Shown: piece after piece, positions 26,342 to 35,675 of the stretch | Layout: the number at the start of each line of letters is the position of its first letter | How positions within the stretch are numbered: position 1 is the first letter of the stretch | Assembly (NCBI RefSeq): GCF_001189965.1 | Contig: NZ_LFLU01000013.1 | Span: 103,986 to 167,985, forward strand | Direction: 5' to 3' | DNA length: 64,000 bases | Source of the DNA: Herbaspirillum rhizosphaerae | GTDB taxonomy: Bacteria; Pseudomonadota; Gammaproteobacteria; Burkholderiales; Burkholderiaceae_D | The notes under the pieces: generated by a model | Seen by the model: only the letters and a program-made list of their open reading frames with translations | The model's database searches: none | Told to the model about the DNA's origin: nothing | Translations under genes and position numbers: made by a program

Positions 26342-28681
26342 TTAGCGGCGGCGCAGGATGATGGTGGAAAGCGGCGGCAAGGTCAGCAGGACGGACGCTG
26401 GATAACCGTGCCACTCCTCCTGCTGCGCAGTCACGTGCCCGGCATTGCCGAGATTGCTGCCGCCGTAGATGTCGGCGTCGGTGTTGAGAATTTCCTCCCA
26501 CTCGTACTGATTGGCGGCACCGGGCGGCACACCGATGCGGTAGTTGTGGCGCAGCACCGGCGTCATGTTGACGACCACCAGCACGGTGGCGTCGCCTTCA
26601 TCGCCATGGCGGAAGTAGGCAAACACGCTGTTGACGCTGTCGTTGCCGACCACCCAGGAAAAGCCTTCGGCACGCGTATCCCAGCGGTGCAGGGCCGGTA
26701 CGTCGACATACAAGCGGTTGAGGTCGCGCACCAGGCGCTGGATGCTGCGGTGGCGCGGATCATCGAGCAACTCCCACTGCGGCGACTTGTCGTGGTCGAA
26801 CTCATCGTACTGGCCGAACTCGCTGCCCATGAACAGCAGCTTCTTGCCCGGATGCGTCCACATGAAACCGAAATAGGCGCGCAGGTTGGCGAACTTCTGC
26901 CAGTAGTCGCCCGACATCTTGTTGAGCAGGGTGCGTTTGCCGTGCACCACCTCGTCGTGCGAAATCGGCAATACGAAGGATTCCGAAAACGCGTAAATCA
27001 TGCCGAAGGTGAAATCGTGATGGTGGTAGCGGCGATAGATGCTGTCCTGCTCCACATAGCGCAAGGTGTCGTGCATCCAGCCCATGTTCCATTTATAGGA
27101 AAATCCCAGGCCGCCCTGCTCCACCGGCGCCGTCACGCCGGGCCAGGCGGTGGATTCTTCGGCGATCATCAGCGCGCCGGGACAGCGCTCGGCGACCGTC
27201 TGGTTCAGCTCACGCAGGAAGGCGACCGCCTCCAGGTTTTCGCGGCCGCCGTGGACGTTCGGCACCCATTCGCCGGCGTTGCGGCTGTAGTCGCGGTACA
27301 GCATCGAGGCGACAGCGTCGACGCGCAAGCCGTCGACGTGGAAATGCTCCAGCCACTCCAGCGCGCTGGCGATCAGGAAACCGCGCACTTCATGCCGGCC
27401 GAGGTTGTAGATCAGCGTATTCCAGTCCTGATGAAAACCCTCGCGCGGATCGCCGTGTTCGTACAGCGGCGTGCCGTCGAACAGCGCCAGGCCGTGCGGA
27501 TCGGAAGGAAAATGGGCCGGCACCCAATCGAGGATCACGCCTATGCCTTCGCCATGGCAGGCGTCGACAAAACCGGCGAAATCCGCCGCAGAGCCGAAGC
27601 GCGCGCTGGGCGCAAACTGCGACAGCGGCTGATAGCCCCAGGAACCGCCGAAAGGATGTTCCATCACCGGCAACAGCTCGACATGGGTGAAGCCCATGCC
27701 CTTGACATAGGGAATCAGGCGTTCGGCCAGCTCGTTCCAGTCGAGGTTGCGGCCGTCTTCTTCAAGGATGCGCATCCACGATGCCGCGTGCACTTCATAG
27801 ATGGACATCGGCGCCTGCGCCGACTGCCGCTCTGCACGCTGCCGCATCCAGGCTTCGTCGTGCCAGCGCCGGCCGCTGCGGTCGTCGATCACGCGCGAGG
27901 CGGTGGCCGGCGGCGCCTCGGTTGCACGCGCCATGGGATCGGCCTTGGCCGGCAGCACGCGGCCGTCGGGGCCGACGATTTCATATTTGTACAGCGCGCC
28001 GTCGCGCAGCCGCGGAATGAACAATTCCCAGACGCCGGCGCTCTGGCGCAGGCGCATCGGATGGCGGCGGCCGTCCCACTGGTTGAAGTCGCCGATCACG
28101 GAGACGCGGCGCGCATTCGGCGCCCACACGGCAAAGCGCACGCCGTCGACGTCGTCAATCGTGACTACCTGCGCGCCGAGGCAGCGCCCCAGCTGGCGAT
28201 GGCGGCCTTCGCGAAGCAGGTGCAGGTCGAAATCGCTCAGTTGCAAGCCGAAGGCGTAGACGTCTTCCGTAATCTGCACCTCTTCCTTGCCGTCGGCGGC
28301 CGGCCACGCCACATGCAAGACATAGGGGATCTCGCGCCTGGCGGCATGGGCCGGCAACACGACTTCACCGTAGAAGATGCCGTTGCCCTTGTCACCGTCC
28401 TTGTCGCCGCCTTCCGCGCCCAGCTGTTGCAGGTTGCCCAGCAGGACGCCATGCGGATCGGGCTCGTCGGCCGGCCGTGAAAACACCTGCACCGCGCAGG
28501 CGCCGGGGTAATAGCAGCACAGCCGCAATGCCTGTTCATCCTGCGGCAACCTGGCGTAACGCGGCCCGAGCAGCGCAAACGGATCGCCCAGCGTGCCTTG
28601 CTGCAAGCTGGCAGCCAAGGCCAGGTCTGGTAAATGATCGCGGTCGGTGTCCATGGTGCTCATCAGTTGCGGCAATGCCAT
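26342..28681 (-). CDS. glgB: 1,4-alpha-glucan branching enzyme
   Basis: A 779-aa GH13_9 enzyme that forms alpha-1,6 branches in glycogen. It has the long form: an extra N1 domain (about 35-150), a CBM48 domain ('[28 protein letters not shown]', 182-210), the barrel with '[25 protein letters not shown]', nucleophile D455 in '[19 protein letters not shown]', acid E508 in '[13 protein letters not shown]', '[19 protein letters not shown]', and a C-terminal all-beta domain. It starts 18 bases after treS/mak. Together with GlgE it can build branched glucan without ADP-glucose. '[11 protein letters not shown]' around 91-101 is a local low-complexity insert in the N1 domain. Confidence 0.97.
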   Translation of the reverse strand: MALPQLMSTMDTDRDHLPDLALAASLQQGTLGDPFALLGPRYARLPQDEQALRLCCYYPGACAVQVFSRPADEPDPHGVLLGNLQQLGAEGGDKDGDKGNGIFYGEVVLPAHAARREIPYVLHVAWPAADGKEEVQITEDVYAFGLQLSDFDLHLLREGRHRQLGRCLGAQVVTIDDVDGVRFAVWAPNARRVSVIGDFNQWDGRRHPMRLRQSAGVWELFIPRLRDGALYKYEIVGPDGRVLPAKADPMARATEAPPATASRVIDDRSGRRWHDEAWMRQRAERQSAQAPMSIYEVHAASWMRILEEDGRNLDWNELAERLIPYVKGMGFTHVELLPVMEHPFGGSWGYQPLSQFAPSARFGSAADFAGFVDACHGEGIGVILDWVPAHFPSDPHGLALFDGTPLYEHGDPREGFHQDWNTLIYNLGRHEVRGFLIASALEWLEHFHVDGLRVDAVASMLYRDYSRNAGEWVPNVHGGRENLEAVAFLRELNQTVAERCPGALMIAEESTAWPGVTAPVEQGGLGFSYKWNMGWMHDTLRYVEQDSIYRRYHHHDFTFGMIYAFSESFVLPISHDEVVHGKRTLLNKMSGDYWQKFANLRAYFGFMWTHPGKKLLFMGSEFGQYDEFDHDKSPQWELLDDPRHRSIQRLVRDLNRLYVDVPALHRWDTRAEGFSWVVGNDSVNSVFAYFRHGDEGDATVLVVVNMTPVLRHNYRIGVPPGAANQYEWEEILNTDADIYGGSNLGNAGHVTAQQEEWHGYPASVLLTLPPLSTIILRRR

Positions 28682-28699
28682 CGTTGCTCCCTTTTTTTG

Positions 28700-31600
28700 C
28701 TACTGCTTTTTACTATCCAATAATCGATTTGCGATGGTGTAGATGCCGTGCAGAGGCACGTGCATCCAGGCCGGCCGGTTGGCGGCTTCGTAGCAAATCT
28801 CGTAGGCTGCTTTTTCCAGGGTGAACAGATCGAGCAAGTCGTTCTGCGCCGACAGCGGCAGGCTTTGCGCCAATGTCGGATTGCCGACGCGATAACCTTC
28901 CAGGAAAGCGGCCTGGCATTCCGGTGCAAAGCGCTGCAAGACATGCTCCTTGTCGGCGCGGGCGGCTTCGTCCAGATCGCCCGGACCCATGTTGTGGCCG
29001 AAAGCCGCCGCATAGTCGAAGGAGCGCATCAGCCCGGCGACATCACGCAGCGGACTGCCTTTGGCGCGCCGTTCTTCCAGCGAGCGCGCCGGTTCGCCTT
29101 CGAAATCGATGATGAAGACGTCGTTGAACGCGATCAGCACCTGCCCCAGATGCAGGTCGCCGTGCAGGCGCATGCACAGCGAATTTTCGCCGGCCTGCGC
29201 CAGCTGCTCGATGCGTTTGAGCAAGGGTTCGCGTTGCGCCAGCAGACGCCCGACCTGGCGCGCTTCGTCGATGTTGACCCAGTCGTTCTTCTTGCGCAGG
29301 ATCTCGCAGGCGGCATTGAGCTGCGCGGCGGCCGAGCGCGCCCACGATTGCCAGGTCGATGCGCGCACGGTTTCCGGTGCAAACGCGGGATCGTCGCTGG
29401 GCTTGCCAAGCAAGGTGTGCATCTCGCCCAGGCGTTGGCCCAGCAGGCGCGAAAAGGTGGCGAGTTCGGCCAGCGCGGTATTGGTGTTGCTGCGGTGGTG
29501 CTGGGCCGGATCGCCCGGAGCGTCGCTCTGGATCGCGCGCTCCAGCGTATCCATGGTCCATTGCCAGGCATCGCCCTGGTTGTCGACATAGCGTTGCAGC
29601 ACGATCAGCGCATACGGCGTACCGTCTGCGCCTATGCGCGTGACTTCGCCCAGCGTGGCCGGGACGTTGGGGAAACCGTGGCCGGTCAGGTAGCGTCCCA
29701 TCTCGATTTCCGGATGCACGCCCGGCTTGACCAGGCGCAGCACCTTCATGACCATGGCGTCGTTGATGACGACCGAACTGTTGGACTGCTCCTGCGCGAC
29801 GCGGCGCAATTGCAGCGGCGCCTTGAGGACGGCGGCGTCGAAGGCGGCGGTCGGGACGAAGCGCAACTTGCCCTCGCCGGCCGGCACTTCGGCGTCTTCC
29901 GCCAGCAGTTCCAGCACGGTCATGATGAAAGAGTCGAGTGCAAACGCGTCGGTCAGGAAACCGACATGCCGGTTGCGCCGCACACGCGACAGCGCCAGCT
30001 GATGCGGCAAGGCCGAGACCGTGTCTTCCTCGCGGATGAAGCCCAGCGGCAGCAGGTAACGCTGCACCTGCCCGCCGGCGTGCACTTCGATCTCGCTCAG
30101 CACCACCGGCAGATTGCCGGGCACGTTCTTCGACATCGGCAGCGTGGTGGCGTCGACCATCTCGACCGCATCGATCTGTTGCTGCTTGCCGGCGTACCAG
30201 CGACGCTTGAGAAGGTAATGCGGCAGCACTTCGCGTTCCAGCACGGTGCGTGCCGGCGACTCCATGATTTCCCCGACGCCCTGGCGCAGCACCAGCGTCA
30301 CATACTCGGGCAAAGGCTCGGGCGTAGCGGCGTACCAGGACGGCATGTTGGCCTCGGTCGCCAGCAGGAACCAGTAGAAGCCGAACGGCGGCAGCGTCAG
30401 CAGGTAGTTGAGCTTGCCGATCGGCGGGAACGCCGTGCCGCCCATCATCTCGATCGGGATGCGCTCGGCGAAGGCGGACAATTCCAGTTCGACCGCCTGC
30501 GCCGATTGCGACAGGTTGGCGACGCATAAAATGGTTTCTGTCGCGCCGCCTTTCTTGGGATCGCTGTACTCGCGCAGGTAGGCCAGGATCTTGCGGTTGC
30601 TCGGGTAAATCAGCTTCAGCGTGCCGCGGCCGAAGGCCTGGTGCAGCTTGCGCACATTGAGCAGCCGGCGCATCCAGTTGAGCATGGAGTGGCGGTCGTC
30701 GTTCTGTGCTTCGACGTTGATGGTCTGGTAGCCGTATTGCGGATCCATCAGCGGCGGCAGCACCAGTCGCGCCGGATCGGCCCGCGAGAAGCCGCCGTTG
30801 CGGTCCAGCGTCCATTGCATCGGCGTGCGCACGCCGTCGCGGTCGCCCAGATGGATGTTGTCGCCCATGCCGATTTCATCGCCGTAATAGATCACCGGCG
30901 TGCCGGGCATCGACAGCAGAAAACTGTTGAGCAGCTGGATGCGCCGCCAGTCGCGTTCCACCAGCGGCGCCAGCCGGCGACGGATACCGAGATTGAGGCG
31001 CGCGCGGCGGTCCGGCGCGTAGAAATTCCACAGATAGTCGCGCTCGGCGTCGGTGACCATTTCCAGCGTCAGCTCGTCGTGGTTGCGCAGAAAAATCGCC
31101 CACTGGCATTCGGCCGGAATATCCGGCGTCTGGCGCAGGATGTCGGTGATCGGAAAGCGATCCTGGCTGGCCAGCGCCATGTACATGCGCGGCATCAGCG
31201 GAAAGTGGAAAGCCATGTGGCATTCGTCGCTGTCGCCGAAATACTGCTGCACGTCTTCCGGCCACATGTTGGCTTCGGCCAGCAGCATGCGGTCGGGATA
31301 TTTGCGGTCCATCTCGGCGCGGATGCGCTTGAGGATGGCGTGGGTCTCGGGCAGGTTTTCGTTGGAGGTGCCTTCGCGTTCGATCAGGTAAGGCACGGCA
31401 TCCAGCCGCAGGCCGTCGATGCCGAGGTCGAGCCAGAACGACATGACGTTGAGCACGGCTTTGAGCACTTGCGGATTGTCGAAATTGAGGTCGGGCTGGT
31501 GCGAATAGAAGCGATGCCAGAAATAGGCCTTGGCGACCGGGTCCCAGGTCCAGTTGGATTTTTCGGTATCGAGGAAGATGATGCGCGTGCCGCTATAGCT

Positions 31601-32173
31601 CTTGTCGTTGTCCGACCAGACATAGAAGTTGCGCGCCACCGACCCGGCCCGCGCCTGCCGCGCGCGCTGGAACCAGGGATGCTGGTCCGAGGTGTGGTTG
31701 ATGACCAGTTCGGTGATGATGCGCAGGCCGTGCTCGTGCGCGGCGGCGATGAAGCGTCGCACATCGCTCATGTTGCCGTAATCGGGATGGACGCCCTTGT
31801 AATCGGCGATGTCATAGCCGTCGTCGCGGCGCGGAGATGGATAGAACGGCAGCAGCCAGATGGTGTTGACGCCTAGACCCTTGATGTAATCGAGCTTCTT
31901 GATCAGGCCGGCGAAGTCGCCGATGCCGTCGTCGTTGGCGTCGAAATAGGACTTGACGTGGATCTGGTAAATGATCGCGTCCTTGTACCACAACGGATCG
32001 TCGGTGAAGCGCAGACCGGCCCGGCCGGCACGCGTGGCCTTGGCTTTTTCCGCCTTGCTGGTGCTTTGTTTGCGGCCTTTGCCGCCATCGTCTTTGCCGC
32101 TCTTGCCGCTTTTGTCGTCGCCGGCCGGCGGTTCGCGTTTGCGCAGGATGGCGCCGTCTGAAGGAATATCCAT
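28700..32173 (-). CDS. treS: Trehalose synthase-maltokinase fusion
   Basis: A 1157-aa bifunctional protein. Residues ~1-50 are a Lys/Gly-rich disordered leader. Residues ~60-610 are trehalose synthase (GH13_16), which interconverts trehalose and maltose: 'DPLWYKDAIIYQIHVKSYFDANDDGIGDF', nucleophile D258 ('GIDGLRLDAVPYL'), acid E300 ('LLAEANMWPEDV'), D366 ('FLRNHDELTLEM'). Residues ~620-1157 are maltokinase, which makes maltose-1-phosphate with ATP: 'RRWYAGKQ', 'HGDLHLGQ' (1004-1011) and 'DFEGEP' (1023-1028), the aminoglycoside-kinase-like catalytic and metal loops. The ATG at 32173 lies one base past the glgE stop and has GGGGAGG overlapping the end of glgE. It supplies GlgE with its donor substrate. 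Confidence 0.97.
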   Translation of the reverse strand: MDIPSDGAILRKREPPAGDDKSGKSGKDDGGKGRKQSTSKAEKAKATRAGRAGLRFTDDPLWYKDAIIYQIHVKSYFDANDDGIGDFAGLIKKLDYIKGLGVNTIWLLPFYPSPRRDDGYDIADYKGVHPDYGNMSDVRRFIAAAHEHGLRIITELVINHTSDQHPWFQRARQARAGSVARNFYVWSDNDKSYSGTRIIFLDTEKSNWTWDPVAKAYFWHRFYSHQPDLNFDNPQVLKAVLNVMSFWLDLGIDGLRLDAVPYLIEREGTSNENLPETHAILKRIRAEMDRKYPDRMLLAEANMWPEDVQQYFGDSDECHMAFHFPLMPRMYMALASQDRFPITDILRQTPDIPAECQWAIFLRNHDELTLEMVTDAERDYLWNFYAPDRRARLNLGIRRRLAPLVERDWRRIQLLNSFLLSMPGTPVIYYGDEIGMGDNIHLGDRDGVRTPMQWTLDRNGGFSRADPARLVLPPLMDPQYGYQTINVEAQNDDRHSMLNWMRRLLNVRKLHQAFGRGTLKLIYPSNRKILAYLREYSDPKKGGATETILCVANLSQSAQAVELELSAFAERIPIEMMGGTAFPPIGKLNYLLTLPPFGFYWFLLATEANMPSWYAATPEPLPEYVTLVLRQGVGEIMESPARTVLEREVLPHYLLKRRWYAGKQQQIDAVEMVDATTLPMSKNVPGNLPVVLSEIEVHAGGQVQRYLLPLGFIREEDTVSALPHQLALSRVRRNRHVGFLTDAFALDSFIMTVLELLAEDAEVPAGEGKLRFVPTAAFDAAVLKAPLQLRRVAQEQSNSSVVINDAMVMKVLRLVKPGVHPEIEMGRYLTGHGFPNVPATLGEVTRIGADGTPYALIVLQRYVDNQGDAWQWTMDTLERAIQSDAPGDPAQHHRSNTNTALAELATFSRLLGQRLGEMHTLLGKPSDDPAFAPETVRASTWQSWARSAAAQLNAACEILRKKNDWVNIDEARQVGRLLAQREPLLKRIEQLAQAGENSLCMRLHGDLHLGQVLIAFNDVFIIDFEGEPARSLEERRAKGSPLRDVAGLMRSFDYAAAFGHNMGPGDLDEAARADKEHVLQRFAPECQAAFLEGYRVGNPTLAQSLPLSAQNDLLDLFTLEKAAYEICYEAANRPAWMHVPLHGIYTIANRLLDSKKQ

Positions 32174-32174
32174 C

Positions 32175-35100
32175 TCAAGCCTCCCCTGCGCGAATGCGCC
32201 AGATGGCATACGGCCGCGTGTGCGGATCGAGGCGCACCGATTGCCGGCGGCCGCTCCAGGTGAAGCGCCGTTCGGTGACCAGATCCTCCACGTGCACACG
32301 ACCGTCGTCGGCCAGGCCGAAACCCTCCAGCGGTAATTCGATGTCGCCCTGCTGCGGCTGAAACGGATCGAGACTGATGGCGACCAACACGACGTTGTCG
32401 CCGAAGCGGGCCGCCGCTCCCGATGTTGAAGACTTCATTGACGACTTCACTGAGGGCGGCGATGCACGGGTCGACTTGACGAAGTAAAGAATGTTGTCGT
32501 TCGTCACGGTCAGGAAGCGCACGCCGAGATGGGACTGCAGGGCGGGGTTCTCCGCGCGGATGTGGTTAAGTAACGTAATGTCCTCGATGATGTTGCCGGG
32601 CTGTTGCCAGTCCCAGGCGCGGATTTCGTACTTCTCGGAGTTGAGATATTCTTCCTTGCCGGGGATGGCTTGGGCTTCGCACAATTCGAAGCCGCTGTAG
32701 ACGCCCCATAAGCCGGACAAGGTGGCTGCCAGTGCGGCGCGCATTTGAAAACCGGCCCGGCCGGAACGCTGCAGGAATTCGGGGTTGATATCCGGCGTAT
32801 TGACAAAAAAGTGCGGCCGGAAAAAATCGCGCGGCTGATCAATGCCGTCGCTGTCGGCGGTCAGCTCGGTCAGGTAATCGATGAACTCCTGCTTGGTGTG
32901 ACGCCAGGTGAAATAGGTATAAGACTGAGAGAATCCCACCTTGGCCAGGCGGTACATCGGCTTGGGCCGGGTGAAGGCTTCCGACAGGAAGATCACTTGC
33001 GGATAGCGGCTGCGCACCGCGCCGATCATCCACTCCCAGAACGGAAACGGCTTGGTGTGCGGATTGTCGACGCGAAACACGTTCACGCCCTGCTGCACCC
33101 AATAGATCACCACATCGCGCAAGGCCACCCACAGATCCGGAATCGCTTCGTCAGCGTAAAAGTCGACGTTGACGATGTCCTGATATTTCTTCGGCGGATT
33201 TTCGGCATAGCGCATCGAACCGTCGGGGCGCCAGGCAAACCAGCCGGGATGCTCGCGCAGCCAGGGATGATCCGGCGCGCACTGAATCGCGAAATCGAGC
33301 GCGAGCTCAAGGCCGTGTTCCTCGGCCGCGTCGCGCAGCCGCAGGAAGTCCTCCAGCGTGCCGAGCTGCGGATGAATGGCGTCATGGCCGCCTTCCGCGC
33401 TGCCGATCGCATACGGACTGCCGGGATCTTCCGGACCGGCGTCGAGTGCGTTGTTCTTGCCCTTGCGGTTCTTTTCTCCGATCGGATGAATCGGCGGGAA
33501 ATACAAAGTGTCGAAACCCATGGCGCGAATGGCGGGCAGACGGGCAATGACGTCGTCGAAGTTGCCGTGCACGTCGGCGCGCCCGCTCTGTGAACGGGGG
33601 AACAGCTCGTACCAGCTGGCATAGGTAGCGGCGGCGCGTTCGGCTTCCAGCGGATATTCGGCGGCGCTACGCGCCAGAAAGGCGCGCGCGCCTGCCAGCG
33701 CGGTCAATTGTTCAATCAGCTGCGCAGTGTCGTCAGCGCACAATAAGGCCAGCCGTTCTGCTTCAGTGACCTCGGGCTTGCTGTCTTTGACATGATCTTT
33801 GCCGGCGCCGCGCTTCTTGGCAGAAGCCGGCGTCAGCGCTTTGAGCAAGGCAGCGCTGCGTTCCAGCACGGTGCCGTCGACGCCGTTTTCCAGCCCCTGC
33901 TCCACCAGTGCGGCGACCAGTATGCGGCCTTCTTCCAGCTCCAGCTGTACGTTCACGCCGGCGGCATGTTTCTTTTTCAGGCCGTCGCGATACGTCTCGA
34001 AGACGTCGCTCCAGGCTTCGATGCAAAAGTAGTGACGCCCCAGCCGCGTCAATGACAGCGTCGCTTGCCAGCGGTCGTTGCCGTGATGATGCATGGTAAT
34101 CCGGCGCCATTGCTTCTCATCGGCGGCGCGCACCAGCACCGATGCGGCCAGGTGTTCGTGACCGTCCATGAAGATGTCGGCGCTGACGATGAAACGCTCG
34201 CCTACCGTGCGCTTGGCGGCAAACTTGCCGTCGTCGACGGCAGGCGCGATGTGTTCGATGACGATGCGCGCCGAGCGCACCTTGTCCGGCACCGGTTTCT
34301 TGCGGCGGCCGGGATCGCTGCCGACCGCAGGCGGCGCCTCCAAATCCAGCAGGCGCACCGCGCCGGGCGGCACCTGGCGGTCCTCGCCATGCCATTGCAC
34401 GGCGCTGCCGGCCAGACGCTGCTGCCAGCCGGTGTCGCCAAGGTCGCTGATGCGGACGGCATGATCGAGTTGCGGATTGACGGCGATCAGTTGGCTGGCG
34501 TCGGCATCGCGGCGCTCGATGAACAATAGCGACGCATCAGGTGCGCTGAGGGGACGCAATGATGAACGCAAAAGAGGACTGCCGCTCTCGATACGGCGTT
34601 TGGCCATGGCGCGATTGGCTTCCAGCACGTCCTTGCTGAGATCGAACTCGGCATCGGCGCAGGCCTGTGCGTAGTCTTGCGGCGTGCTCAGGCGATTGGC
34701 GGCGCCGGCGTGACGGGCAACGCTGAGGGTATCGGTCAGGCCGAATTCAAAACCCATCGTCATCAGCCAGCCGGCGCCGCTGACGGTGGCGAAATGCAAA
34801 GCCCGCAGCGCGCCCAGACGACGTGCCTGCTTATCGCGAAAGCCATGGATGCGCGCCAGGCGCGGACCGAAAGGATCCTCTGGAAAAGCCAGCACCGGAG
34901 CAATCGCCGCCAGTTTGTCGTATTCGCGGAAATACCATGGCGCGCGGAAATCCCACCAGGCGCCGGAAGAAAACACGCCGTCGAAACCGCAACCGGCCAT
35001 GTCGTCCAGCTGGCGATGCGTGCAGCCCGGCGTCCAGGCGAGGAAGTGGCAGCAGGAGCGCTGTTCGCGCGTCAGGTCGATGAGACGGCACCAGAATTGC

Positions 35101-35636
35101 GCCGGAAAGCTGGCCGGCTCGCGGCAGCAGAATCCGGCCACGCCGGCGTCGATCAGCACTGCCAGACGCGCATGCCACCACGCCAGCATCGCCTCGGCAA
35201 CCTCGGGTACATCGAGGCGCGGCGTGTTGACCGGCAGGCCGGCGCCGGGATGACGCGGATCCGGCAAGACGTCGCGTCCCGGCGTGGATGCCGCCGACGA
35301 CGAACCGGTCAGCGCGAACCATTCCGGATGCCGCAATACGGCGGCGTCATCGGCATGCACGCGGGTGAGCGACAAGTCGAGCAGCACGCGCAGCCGGTGT
35401 TCGGTGCAGAGATGCGCCAGCTGTTCCAGCTGCGCCAGGCTGCTCAGGCCGGAATCAGCCGGCGCAACGCCGCTTCCGGATTCAGATTCTGCAAGAAGAT
35501 CGGCAACCAGATTGTCGCCGCACAGGAGGACATGATCGAAGCCCATGGCTGCGCAACGTTCGAGCAGATCGTTCCAGCCGGCGCGGGCCACCAGCGTCGG
35601 ATCGATACAGTAGATGCGCGGCGAAAAATCCGCCAT
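32175..35636 (-). CDS. glgE: Maltose-1-phosphate maltosyltransferase with extra N-terminal GH13-like domain
   Basis: A 1153-aa protein. The C-terminal ~700 residues are GlgE, which adds maltosyl units from maltose-1-phosphate to alpha-1,4-glucan: 'ARIVIEHIAPAVDDGKFAAKR' starts this part at ~456, with 'YFPPIHPIGEKNRKGKNN', nucleophile D857 ('NVFRVDNPHTKPFPFWEW'), acid E886 ('IFLSEAFTRPKPMYRLAK') and D949 ('VNTPDINPEF'). The first ~450 residues look like a degenerate GH13 barrel ('LRVLLDLSLTRVHADDAAVLRHPEWFALTG', 'IDAGVAGFCCREPASFP'), where the expected nucleophile position appears lost. ATG at 35636 is preferred over a TTG five codons earlier. Gly/Ser/Lys-rich insert 'TRASPPSVKSSMKSST' near the C-terminus. 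Confidence 0.94.
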   Translation of the reverse strand: MADFSPRIYCIDPTLVARAGWNDLLERCAAMGFDHVLLCGDNLVADLLAESESGSGVAPADSGLSSLAQLEQLAHLCTEHRLRVLLDLSLTRVHADDAAVLRHPEWFALTGSSSAASTPGRDVLPDPRHPGAGLPVNTPRLDVPEVAEAMLAWWHARLAVLIDAGVAGFCCREPASFPAQFWCRLIDLTREQRSCCHFLAWTPGCTHRQLDDMAGCGFDGVFSSGAWWDFRAPWYFREYDKLAAIAPVLAFPEDPFGPRLARIHGFRDKQARRLGALRALHFATVSGAGWLMTMGFEFGLTDTLSVARHAGAANRLSTPQDYAQACADAEFDLSKDVLEANRAMAKRRIESGSPLLRSSLRPLSAPDASLLFIERRDADASQLIAVNPQLDHAVRISDLGDTGWQQRLAGSAVQWHGEDRQVPPGAVRLLDLEAPPAVGSDPGRRKKPVPDKVRSARIVIEHIAPAVDDGKFAAKRTVGERFIVSADIFMDGHEHLAASVLVRAADEKQWRRITMHHHGNDRWQATLSLTRLGRHYFCIEAWSDVFETYRDGLKKKHAAGVNVQLELEEGRILVAALVEQGLENGVDGTVLERSAALLKALTPASAKKRGAGKDHVKDSKPEVTEAERLALLCADDTAQLIEQLTALAGARAFLARSAAEYPLEAERAAATYASWYELFPRSQSGRADVHGNFDDVIARLPAIRAMGFDTLYFPPIHPIGEKNRKGKNNALDAGPEDPGSPYAIGSAEGGHDAIHPQLGTLEDFLRLRDAAEEHGLELALDFAIQCAPDHPWLREHPGWFAWRPDGSMRYAENPPKKYQDIVNVDFYADEAIPDLWVALRDVVIYWVQQGVNVFRVDNPHTKPFPFWEWMIGAVRSRYPQVIFLSEAFTRPKPMYRLAKVGFSQSYTYFTWRHTKQEFIDYLTELTADSDGIDQPRDFFRPHFFVNTPDINPEFLQRSGRAGFQMRAALAATLSGLWGVYSGFELCEAQAIPGKEEYLNSEKYEIRAWDWQQPGNIIEDITLLNHIRAENPALQSHLGVRFLTVTNDNILYFVKSTRASPPSVKSSMKSSTSGAAARFGDNVVLVAISLDPFQPQQGDIELPLEGFGLADDGRVHVEDLVTERRFTWSGRRQSVRLDPHTRPYAIWRIRAGEA

Positions 35637-35675
35637 GACAGGGTTTTCCAATGATGACGCTCACTTTTTTCAAAA

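Noticed and set aside
24185..28480. Plus-strand open frame of 1431 codons opposite glgX and glgB
   Set aside because: It is the antisense shadow of two clear GH13 genes. The translation has low-complexity His/Gln/Arg composition with no domains, typical of high-GC complementary frames.
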